From: Streptomyces iranensis
GTDB taxonomy: Bacteria > Actinomycetota > Actinomycetes > Streptomycetales > Streptomycetaceae
Direction: 5' to 3'
DNA length: 64,000 bases
Assembly: GCF_017874715.1 (NCBI RefSeq)
Contig: NZ_JAGGLR010000001.1
Coordinates: forward strand, 186,001 to 250,000
The notes under the pieces are model-generated. The model did not search any database and had not been told where the DNA came from. It saw only the letters and a program-made list of their open reading frames with translations. Position numbers and translations under genes: made by a program. This document shows, piece by piece, positions 52,929 through 64,000 of this stretch (the first letter of the stretch is position 1; every line of letters starts with the position of its first letter).

Positions 52929-53857
52929 GCCCCCACCTCCGTAACGGTCGCGCGCGCTTCGGCCGTGAACATCGGCGGAGCGTCGGGAGCGCGTAGATAG
53001 CCGAGCAGCACGTCCTCGAGGGAGGGCTCGGTGACGATCCAGCCGTCCCCGGCCGGGGCGCCCTCCGGGCGTATCAGCGCGGTGAGCTGACGGCCCGTCG
53101 TACGGGACTCGACCACGGTGTGGCGGGCGAGCGCGTCCGGTGTTCCGCCGCCGGTCGCGCTCGGGCCGGTGACCAGGCGGTGGGCGGCCTGGAGGGCATC
53201 CGTCCCGCCCGCCAGACGGATCCGGCCGCCGCCCATCAGCAGCAGGTAGTCGCAGACGCCGTCGAGTTCGGCGAGTACATGGGTGGAGATGACCACGCCG
53301 GTGCCGCGCTCGGCGGCCTCGGCCATCAGGGAGCCCATCATCCGGCGGCGGCGCAGTGGGTCCTGATCGGCCATCGGCTCGTCCAGGAGCAGCAGATCGG
53401 CGCGTTTGCCGAGGGCGAGGGCGAGGGCCACACAGGTGCGCTGGCCGCCGGAGAGCGAGCCGACCCGGGCGGACAGCGGCACATCGGCCTCCGCCACCAC
53501 CCGTTCGGCGGCACTCTGGTCCCAGCGGGGGTTGAGCTCCCGGCCCAGGCGCAGGGTGTCGGCCACGGAGAAGCGCGGGTAGAGCGGCTTGTCCTGGGCG
53601 ACGAAGGCGATGCGCTCGCGGGTGCCGGGGTCGGAGGCGGGCCGGCCGAAGACCCGCACGGTGCCGGTGGTCGGGGTCAGCAGTCCGGCGGCGAGGGACA
53701 GCAGGGTGCTCTTGCCGGAGCCGTTGGGGCCCACCAGGGCGCAGATCCGCCCGGCGGGCAGCCGGAAGGCGACGTCTCTGAGGGCCCAGCCGCGTCGGTA
53801 CTTCTTGCCCAGCCCGGACGCCTCCAGCGCGCCGGTCGCGTCGATCTCGTCGGTCAC
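52925..53857 (-). CDS. ABC transporter ATP-binding protein
   Basis: A 310-residue ATPase. Walker A GPNGSGKSTLLSLAAGLL is near residue 40, Q-loop VAQDKPLYP, signature LSGGQRTCVALALALG, Walker B LLLLDEPMADQDP, and H-loop ISTHVLAELD. A C-terminal region of about 90 residues is variable. GTG 53857 overlaps the GntR stop (GTGA) and follows AAGGAG. It energises the permease encoded immediately downstream, in a GntR-ATPase-permease operon. Confidence 0.92.
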   Translation of the reverse strand: MTDEIDATGALEASGLGKKYRRGWALRDVAFRLPAGRICALVGPNGSGKSTLLSLAAGLLTPTTGTVRVFGRPASDPGTRERIAFVAQDKPLYPRFSVADTLRLGRELNPRWDQSAAERVVAEADVPLSARVGSLSGGQRTCVALALALGKRADLLLLDEPMADQDPLRRRRMMGSLMAEAAERGTGVVISTHVLAELDGVCDYLLLMGGGRIRLAGGTDALQAAHRLVTGPSATGGGTPDALARHTVVESRTTGRQLTALIRPEGAPAGDGWIVTEPSLEDVLLGYLRAPDAPPMFTAEARATVTEVGA

Positions 53858-54276
53858 CCGTTCTCCTTGTGTCCACGCTCGCCGGGGGCGGCGGTCTCGC
53901 CGAAACGCTCTTCGAGGACCGAGGCCACCAGCGCCGTCACGTCCTCGCGGTCGAGCCCGGCGGCGCGGGCCCGGTCGGTCCAGTCGGCGAGCTCCGCGCG
54001 CAGCGGTGAGTCCGCGGCGGCGCCGGGCCGGGCCAGCGACCGGCGGACGAAGGTGCCAAGACCCGGCCGGGGCTCGACCAGCCCTTCGCGCTCCAGCTCG
54101 CGGTACGCCTTCAGGACGGTGTTGGGGTTGATGGCGGTGGCCGCGACGACCTCCTTGGCCGTGGGCAGCCGGTCCCCGGGCTCCAGCAGTCCGAGGCGGA
54201 GCGCCTGCTTGGTCTGCTGGACGATCTGCAGATAGGTGGCGATGCCGCTGCGCCGGTCGATGCGGTATTCGACCAT
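53854..54276 (-). CDS. GntR family regulator, YtrA-type
   Basis: A 140-residue regulator. The winged HTH is TYLQIVQQTKQALRLGLLEPGDRLPTAKEVVAATAINPNTVLKAYRELEREGLVEPRPGLGTFV (residues 13-76), followed by a short helical effector region; the short tail marks the YtrA group. Such regulators usually repress the operon they head. A perfect CACTAA-N4-TTAGTG palindrome lies 20 bp upstream of ATG 54276. It is translationally coupled to the ATPase by a 4-bp overlap. Confidence 0.92.
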   Translation of the reverse strand: MVEYRIDRRSGIATYLQIVQQTKQALRLGLLEPGDRLPTAKEVVAATAINPNTVLKAYRELEREGLVEPRPGLGTFVRRSLARPGAAADSPLRAELADWTDRARAAGLDREDVTALVASVLEERFGETAAPGERGHKENG

Positions 54277-54295
54277 CCGCCCTCCACCACCCTTT

Positions 54296-54311
54296 CACTA
54301 ATCTGTTAGTG
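54296..54311. promoter_or_regulatory. candidate GntR (YtrA-type) operator
   Basis: CACTAA-TCTG-TTAGTG, a perfect 6-bp inverted repeat with 4-bp spacer, 20 bp from the start of the GntR gene. Position and shape suit autorepression of the GntR-ABC operon. Confidence 0.65.
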
Positions 54312-54344
54312 GAATGATGGTGGAGTGAGCCCGAGGGAATGTCA

Positions 54345-54427
54345 ACCGACCTGGTCAGTCGGCCTGGTCAGTCGGCCTGGTCAGCCGACCTGGTCAGCGG
54401 GCCTGGCCAGTCGGCCTGGTCAGCCGG
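54345..54427. repeat. 13-bp tandem repeat, about six copies
   Basis: cctggtcagtcgg-type units with exact 13-bp spacing: CCTGG at 54350, 54363, 54376, 54389, 54402 and 54415. It lies between the GntR operator and the gltBD terminator and is not coding. Confidence 0.93.
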
Positions 54428-54455
54428 TCCGAGAGAACGTCAGCCGAAAACGCCA

Positions 54456-54495
54456 CGCGGCGCCTTCCCCCGGTCGGGAGGGGGAAGGCGCCGCG
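54456..54495 (-). terminator. gltBD operon terminator
   Basis: A perfect 16-bp stem (54456-54471 with 54480-54495) and an 8-base loop, about 56 bp beyond the gltD stop. Confidence 0.88.
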
Positions 54496-54551
54496 CGGCC
54501 GGTCCGTACGCCGTTGTACGGGCGGAGATCCGGGAAAGCCGGGAGACCGGG

Positions 54552-56004
54552 TCAGACCATGAGGGCCCGGTCGGTGGGGCGGATCGGGGCAGGCAGCTCG
54601 CTGGCCCCGGCCAGATGGCGGTCCACCCCGCGCGCCGCGGAGCGGCCCTCGGCGATGGCCCAGACGATCAGCGACTGGCCGCGGCCCGCGTCACCGGCCA
54701 CGAAGACACCCGGCACATTGGTGGCGAAGTCGGCATCGCGCGCGATGTTGCCGCGCTCGTCCAGCTCCAGGCCGAACTGCTCGACCAGGCCGTTCTTCTG
54801 GTCGGTGCCGGTGAAGCCCATGGCGAGGGTGACCAGCTGGGCCGGGATCTTCCGCTCGGTGCCCGGCTTCTGCTCCAGCTTGCCGTCCTTGAACTCCACC
54901 TCGATCAGATGCAGCCACTGGACATTGCCGTCCTCGTCGCCCTCGAAGTGGGTGGTGGAGACGGAGTAGATCCGCTCGCCGCCCTCCTCGTGTGCCGAGG
55001 TGACCTTGTAGAGCATCGGGAAGGTGGGCCAGGGCTGGCCCGGGGCACGCTCCTCGCCCGGCTTGGCCATGATCTCCAGCTGGGTGACGGAGGCGGCGCC
55101 CTGCCGGTGGGCGGTGCCGACACAGTCCGCGCCGGTGTCACCGCCGCCGATGACCACGACGTGCTTGCCCTCGGCGGTGATGGGGGACGTGGTGAGATCG
55201 CCCTCCTGCACCTTGTTGGCGAGCGGCAGGTACTCCATCGCGAAGTGGATGCCGTTCAGCTCCCGGCCCGGGACCGGCAGGTCGCGCGAGGTGGTGGCGC
55301 CGGCCGCGATGACCACGGCGTCGTACCGCTTGCGCAGCTTGGCGGCGTCGATGTCGCGGCCGATCTCGGTCTCGGTGCGGAACTTGGTGCCCTCCGCGCG
55401 CATCTGCTCGATACGGCGGTTGATGTGCCGCTTCTCCATCTTGAACTCGGGGATGCCGTAGCGCAGCAGCCCGCCGATGCGGTCGGCCCGCTCGTAGACG
55501 GCGACCGTGTGACCGGCCCGGGTCAGCTGCTGGGCGGCGGCCAGGCCCGCCGGGCCCGAGCCGATGACGGCGACGGTCTTGCCGCTGAGCCGCTCGGGCG
55601 GCTGCGGGGTGACGTCACCGGAGTCCCACGCCTTGTCGATGATGGTGACCTCGACGTTCTTGATGGTCACCGCCGGCTGGTTGATGCCGAGCACACAGGC
55701 CGACTCACACGGGGCGGGGCACAGCCGCCCGGTGAACTCCGGGAAGTTGTTGGTCGCGTGCAGCCGCTCGCTGGCCTCGCGCCAGTCCTCCCGGTAGGCG
55801 TAGTCGTTCCACTCGGGGATGAGGTTTCCGAGCGGACAGCCGTTGTGGCAGAACGGGATGCCGCAGTCCATGCACCGGCCGGCCTGCTTGCTGATGATCG
55901 GCAGCAGCGAACCGGGGACGTAGACCTCGTTCCAGTCCTTGACGCGCGTCTCCACCGGACGGGTCTCGGCGACCTCGCGGTCAGTGCTCAGGAAGCCCTT
56001 GGGG

Positions 56005-56012
<8 letters not shown>
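54552..56012 (-). CDS. gltD: glutamate synthase small (beta) subunit
   Basis: A 486-residue protein that passes electrons from NADPH to GltB. The N-terminal region has two iron-sulphur Cys sets: [17 protein letters not shown] (residues 48-64) and [13 protein letters not shown] site [15 protein letters not shown] is near 148 and NADPH site [15 protein letters not shown] near 290. The end carries [18 protein letters not shown]. Its start overlaps the gltB stop by 8 bp, so translation is coupled. Confidence 0.96.
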
Positions 56013-60555
<4,543 letters not shown>

Positions 60556-60855
60556 CGGCTCTCCCGTCGTCGTCATGGCATTTTGCGTGTGCCGAGGGAC
60601 GACGTTGGCCCTCCGCGAGAATTTCGTGCAGGTTACATGATGGGGCGAATCTCGGGAAGCGGAAATTCCGTTCCATCATGCGGACACCCCAGGGGTGGGG
60701 TGAGGTGAGGCAGTACGGGCATTGGGGATGGGGCGACCGGCGTCGCCATGGCGCGGATCGGGCGACACTGCCCAAGCGCTTCGGGCTTATGCCCGCCCGT
60801 AAAAGGATCGAAACCGAGGAGTAACGGCGTGATTATGCGGCTCGCCGTATGACTG
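60556..60855. other. 300-bp space upstream of gltB
   Basis: No gene is seen between gltB and the VIT1-type gene (tail to head). The part near gltB is relatively A/T-rich (60590-60690) and contains a GlnR-like site. Beyond about 60690 nothing distinctive is visible; a short + strand frame there has no family features. Confidence 0.6.
60621..60636 (-). promoter_or_regulatory. GlnR-type binding site before gltB
   Basis: On the minus strand it reads GTAAC-CTGCAC-GAAAT. GlnR half-sites in Streptomyces follow gTnAC-n6-GaAAc, so spacing and 9 of 10 bases match. The location upstream of gltB fits nitrogen control. Only one half-site pair is evident. Confidence 0.55.
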
Positions 60856-61587
60856 TCATCCTACGGCCGTTCCGAAGAAAGCGCCCAGGGCATAGGTCAC
60901 ACCCGCCGCCGCGCCACCCAGCGCCAGCTGCCGCAGCCCGCTGTACCACCAGCTCCGGGCGGTCACCCGCGCCACCACCGCACCGCACCCGAAGAGCCCG
61001 ATCAGCGCCAGCACCAGGGCCGGCCACAGCGCCGCGGCGCCCAGCAGATACGGCAGCACCGGCAGCAGCGCGCCCAGCGCGAAGGAGCCGAACGAGGACA
61101 CCGCCGCGACCAGCGGCGACGGCAGATCGTCCGGGTCCACGCCCAGCTCCTCGCGGGCGTGTATCTCCAGCGCCTGCTCGGGGTCGCGGGAAAGCTGCTC
61201 GGCCACCTCACGGGCCAGGGCCGGCTCCACCCCACGGGACTCGTAGAGCGCCGCCAGCTCCTCCAGCTCGTCCACCGGGTGCTTGCGCAGCTCGCGCCGC
61301 TCGACCTCCAGCTCGGCCTGGACCAGATCGCGCTGGGAGGCGACGGAGGTGTACTCACCGGCGGCCATCGAGAAGGCACCGGCGGCGAGACCCGCGAGAC
61401 CGGTGATCACGATCGTCTGCCGGTCCACCGCGCCACCGGCCACACCGGTCATCAGCGCGAGGTTGGAGACCAGGCCGTCCATGGCGCCGAAGACGGCGGG
61501 GCGCAGCCAGCCGCCGTTCACATCACGGTGGGTGTGGTTGTCGCGGTGGGCGATGTGCGGTGACTCGGCGCTGTCAATGACGGACAT
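60856..61587 (-). CDS. VIT1/CCC1 family divalent cation transporter
   Basis: A 243-residue membrane protein. LRPAVFGAMDGLVSNLALMTGVAGG (first helix), GLAGLAAGAFSMAAGEYTSVASQRDL (second helix, with a conserved Gly/Met/Glu) and a cytoplasmic charged region (ELEVERRELRKHPVDELEELAALYESRG) are typical of VIT1/CCC1 Fe2+/Mn2+ transporters. Three further helices follow. The charged region binds metal in plant homologues. ATG 61587 follows GGGAGCACATCTTCAT. It may store or export iron or manganese; this is inferred from the family. Confidence 0.9.
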   Translation of the reverse strand: MSVIDSAESPHIAHRDNHTHRDVNGGWLRPAVFGAMDGLVSNLALMTGVAGGAVDRQTIVITGLAGLAAGAFSMAAGEYTSVASQRDLVQAELEVERRELRKHPVDELEELAALYESRGVEPALAREVAEQLSRDPEQALEIHAREELGVDPDDLPSPLVAAVSSFGSFALGALLPVLPYLLGAAALWPALVLALIGLFGCGAVVARVTARSWWYSGLRQLALGGAAAGVTYALGAFFGTAVG

Positions 61588-61721
61588 ATGAAGATGTGCT
61601 CCCTTCGAGAAGGGTGTGGCGATGCGGCCCTCACCCCAACGGTTCGAAGGTACGCACGAATTCCCCCGCTCCGCCAGCAAGGAAGGCCGAACTTACCTCG
61701 CTGACCTGCGCAAACGCAGAA

Positions 61722-61753
61722 GGGCCGCCGAATCCCGAGGGATCCGGCGGCCC
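61722..61753. terminator. hairpin downstream of lgt
   Basis: A 14-bp stem with one mismatch (61722-61735 with 61740-61753), 22 bp beyond the lgt stop. It is G/C-rich and lacks a clear U-tract. Confidence 0.65.
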
Positions 61754-61775
61754 GATGGGCGCATATCGGCGCGCG

Positions 61776-62768
61776 TCAGGGGTTCTTGGTGGGCTCCGCC
61801 TCGGCGACCACCGCACCGGCCTCGTCCGCGCCGTCGCTCTCGGCCGGAGTGCCGCCGCTCTTGGCCGGGGCGTCGCCGCTCTTGGCCGCGCTCCCGGCCG
61901 GGGCGTCGCCGCTCGTCCCGGTGGCCGGGGCAGCGCCGTCCTCGATCGCCGCCGGTTCCACGACCTCCTCGCGGCCCGGGGACCGCTTCGCGGAGATCAC
62001 CAGGTAGGCCACCGCGGCCAGGAAGACCACGACGGACGTCCAGTTGTTGAGCCGCAGCCCCAGCACATGGTGGGCGTCGTCCACCCGGAGGTACTCGATC
62101 CAGAAGCGGCCCACGGTGTACGCCGCGACGTAGAGGGCAAACGCCCGGCCATGCCCCAGTTTGAAGCGGCGGTCCGCCCAGATCACCAGCAGCGCCACAC
62201 CGACGCACCACAGCGACTCGTACAGGAAGGTCGGGTGGTACGTGCCGGCCACCCGGCCCGCGTCGGCGTCGCCGTCGATCTTCAGCGCCCAGGGCAGCGT
62301 GGTGGCCTTGCCGTACAGCTCCTGGTTGAACCAGTTGCCCCAGCGCCCGATGGCCTGGGCGAAGGCGATTCCGGGGGCGATGGCGTCCGCGTACGCCGGG
62401 AGCGGGATCCCCCGGCGGCGGCAGCCGATCCAGGCGCCGAGCGCGCCCAGCGCGATGGCCCCCCAGATCCCCAGGCCGCCCTGCCAGATCTTGAAGGCGT
62501 CCACCCAGTCACGGCCGTCGGTGAAGTACAGCTCGTAGTCGGTGATGACGTGGTAGAGGCGGCCGCCGACCAGGCCGAATGGCACCGCCCAGACGGCGAT
62601 GTCGGCGACCGTGCCGACCCGGCCGCCACGGGCGACCCAGCGCCGCCCGCCGTACCAGACCGCGACGAAGACGCCGATGATGATGCAGAACGCATAGCCG
62701 CGCAGCGGGACCGGACCGAGATAGATCACGCCGGACGACGGGCTGGGAATGTAAGCGAGGAGGTCCAT
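61776..62768 (-). CDS. lgt: prolipoprotein diacylglyceryl transferase
   Basis: A 330-residue inner-membrane enzyme that transfers diacylglycerol to the lipobox Cys of prolipoproteins. The core has about seven helices, with the Lgt signature GRWGNWFNQELYG near residue 140 and FWIEYLRVDD. The last 60 residues are a repetitive hydrophilic tail (SGDAPAGSAAKSGDAPAKSG) common in streptomycetes. Substrates in this window would include LivK and the 26.1-kb lipoprotein. ATG 62768 is the family start. Confidence 0.95.
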   Translation of the reverse strand: MDLLAYIPSPSSGVIYLGPVPLRGYAFCIIIGVFVAVWYGGRRWVARGGRVGTVADIAVWAVPFGLVGGRLYHVITDYELYFTDGRDWVDAFKIWQGGLGIWGAIALGALGAWIGCRRRGIPLPAYADAIAPGIAFAQAIGRWGNWFNQELYGKATTLPWALKIDGDADAGRVAGTYHPTFLYESLWCVGVALLVIWADRRFKLGHGRAFALYVAAYTVGRFWIEYLRVDDAHHVLGLRLNNWTSVVVFLAAVAYLVISAKRSPGREEVVEPAAIEDGAAPATGTSGDAPAGSAAKSGDAPAKSGGTPAESDGADEAGAVVAEAEPTKNP

Positions 62769-62838
62769 GACAGGACCGACGCTACCGTGCCGGGCGGGAG
62801 ATGCGGCAACCCACCCGGCAACGGCTGCGTAACAAGGA

Positions 62839-63657
62839 TCAGTCGCGGGCCGCCGCGAGGACCATGCGCTCGAGCTTGTTGGGGCTCAGCGGCTTCTTGG
62901 GGTCGCCGTAGATCGACTTCCCGGCCAGCAGCACGGTCGGCGTGGAGGCGTAGCCGGAGTGGGCGAAGACGTCGTTGGACTTGCGCACCCAGGCGTCGTG
63001 CCTGCCGTCCTCGACGCAACGCCGGAAGGCGGGCGTGACCAGCCCCGGGACCTGGTCCGCGAGCTTGATCAGCCTGCCGTTGTCGGCGTAGGTGTCCCGG
63101 GTCTCCTGGGGCTGATGGCGGTAGAGCACATCGTGGTACGCGCGGAACTTCGCGGGGTCCTTGTCCTGGGCGCAGGCCGCCGCGTTCGCGGCGCGGACCG
63201 AACCGGTGCCGCCGAGGTTTCCGTCGATGATCGTCACCAGGTGGTACTCGACCCTCATCCGGCCGGTGTCCTGCAGTTCGTGGACGGTCTTGCGGAAGAC
63301 GTCCTCGAACTGCTTGCACCCCGGGCAGCGGAAGTCCTCGTAGACCGTCAGGGTCACCGGGCCCGACTTCCCCGCCTTCCCCTCCTGCCCGGCCTTCTCC
63401 GACTTCCCCGAGGGGATCACCAGACGTCCCTTGCCGACGGCTCCGCGCGGCGGCACCAGGGCGCTGCCCGACTTCCCCGAGTCGTCGTCGGTCCTGGACG
63501 CGACGATGCCCACGCCCACCGCCGCGCCGAGGACGGCCACCACCGCCCCCAGGACGCCCAGCGTCCGCTTACGCTTCACACGCGCCCGGTCCCGCTCGCG
63601 CTGTTCCCGCAGGCGCTCTCGGGCGCCGCGCTTTCCCTCACGGTTTCTCTGGCTCAC
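62839..63657 (-). CDS. membrane-anchored DsbA-like thiol oxidoreductase
   Basis: A 272-residue protein. A basic cytoplasmic start (residues 1-30, Arg/Lys-rich) precedes a transmembrane helix (about 32-52) and an external thioredoxin-fold domain. The active site is FRCPGCKQFEDVF, a CPGC redox pair, and FRAYHDVLYRHQPQ plus the cis-Pro region STPTVLLAG complete the DsbA/DSBA-like fold. It probably oxidises or isomerises disulphides of exported proteins. It lies between lgt and trpA, the usual arrangement as I recall it. Confidence 0.92.
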   Translation of the reverse strand: MSQRNREGKRGARERLREQRERDRARVKRKRTLGVLGAVVAVLGAAVGVGIVASRTDDDSGKSGSALVPPRGAVGKGRLVIPSGKSEKAGQEGKAGKSGPVTLTVYEDFRCPGCKQFEDVFRKTVHELQDTGRMRVEYHLVTIIDGNLGGTGSVRAANAAACAQDKDPAKFRAYHDVLYRHQPQETRDTYADNGRLIKLADQVPGLVTPAFRRCVEDGRHDAWVRKSNDVFAHSGYASTPTVLLAGKSIYGDPKKPLSPNKLERMVLAAARD

Positions 63658-63672
63658 GCCCTCGCCTAACGA

Positions 63673-63702
63673 GGCGGAGGAGCACCGCTGAGCTCCTCCG
63701 CC
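63673..63702 (-). terminator. trpA downstream hairpin
   Basis: A perfect 11-bp stem (63673-63683 with 63692-63702) and an 8-base loop, in the 72-bp space after trpA. Confidence 0.8.
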
Positions 63703-63729
63703 CCGTTGTTCCCTCGAACGAGCGACCCT

Positions 63730-64000
63730 CTAACGGGCGGTGCGGACGCCCTCCGCCAGCTCACCCGCGAGCTCGCGCAGCCCCGCCAGACCGGCCTCGG
63801 TGTCACCCTCGGCGTCCAGCAGCCGCTTGACGAAGGCCGAGCCCACGATGACCCCGTCGGCGAACGCCGCGACCTCCGCCGCCTGCGTGGCATTGGAGAC
63901 GCCGAGGCCCACGCACACCGGGAGCGAGGTGGTGGAGCGGGTGCGCTCCACCAGAGCGCGCGCCTCCTGGCCCACCGATTCCCTCGTTCCGGTGACGCCC
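63730..64000 (-). CDS. trpA: tryptophan synthase alpha subunit, 3' end only
   Basis: About 90 C-terminal residues are in the window; the rest lies beyond the right edge. GVTGTRESVGQEARALVERTRSTTSLPVCVGLGVSNATQAAEVAAFADGVIVGSAFVK is the C-terminal half of the TrpA barrel (phosphate-binding GVTG and GLGVS/GSA loops). TrpA cleaves indole-3-glycerol phosphate to indole. Its stop is at 63730-63732, 72 bp before the DsbA-like gene. Confidence 0.95.
   Translation of the reverse strand, partial: GVTGTRESVGQEARALVERTRSTTSLPVCVGLGVSNATQAAEVAAFADGVIVGSAFVKRLLDAEGDTEAGLAGLRELAGELAEGVRTAR

Overview
The window is high-GC actinobacterial DNA and almost certainly a Streptomyces chromosome core. Codon third positions are strongly G/C, GTG/TTG starts are common, and several families are typical of the genus (DUF4360, DUF6343, SPW_0924-type and DUF3068 proteins, a griseus-type trypsin, an ANTAR regulator beside a liv operon). 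The order coaE - rpsA - polA - livKHMGF - ANTAR regulator - tRNA-Leu/pyk - gltBD - lgt - trpA matches, as I recall it, the conserved Streptomyces core. No rRNA, CRISPR array, intact prophage or insertion sequence was seen.

Layout. 1-6.9 kb: two tandem secreted DUF4360 proteins, a uridine-kinase-like protein with a degenerate P-loop, DUF1697, a lone MazF/PemK toxin, a FUSC-type exporter, an ADP-ribosylglycohydrolase and small membrane proteins. 7.1-15.1 kb: coaE, PAC2, a truncated beta-helix gene, rpsA, a methyltransferase and the helicase hrpB. 15.1-18.1 kb: accessory stretch with tandem repeats, a Doc-like/antitoxin pair and a three-gene DUF3068 operon, including a 44-aa gene. 18.3-26.6 kb: lytic transglycosylase, polA, a YdeP-type molybdopterin oxidoreductase, a hotdog thioesterase and a lipoprotein. 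27.1-33.5 kb: livKHMGF with its terminator, then the ANTAR regulator. 33.6-38.6 kb: tRNA-Leu(CAA), a shortened HTH/LAGLIDADG protein, pyk, SIMPL protein and a Tat-exported 5'-nucleotidase. 38.6-43.4 kb: a siderophore-type amino-acid hydroxylase/decarboxylase pair, a RibD-like reductase and a TetR regulator. 43.5-50.2 kb: pepN, chorismate mutase, VOC protein, trypsin, a HExxH protein and a PPOX-type protein. 50.3-54.3 kb: a GT39-like membrane protein and a GntR-ABC operon. 54.5-64 kb: gltBD, a VIT1-type transporter, lgt, a DsbA-like protein and the 3' end of trpA.

Functional links. GltBD (nitrogen assimilation), pyk, chorismate mutase and trpA are central or aromatic metabolism. livKHMGF imports branched-chain amino acids. 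lgt processes the lipoproteins encoded here (LivK, the 26.1-kb lipoprotein). Most genes sit in short runs with ATGA/GTGA overlaps, indicating translational coupling.

The most unusual trait is the number of short tandem repeats (periods 5, 7, 9, 13, 17, 19, 21, 23, 24, 40 and about 79 bp). At least four reiterate the last bases of a gene at its stop codon. Other points worth checking are the Doc-like protein that has lost catalytic Fic residues, the internally deleted HTH/LAGLIDADG protein next to tRNA-Leu, the decarboxylase/hydroxylase pair without synthetase partners, and a GlnR-like site before gltB.
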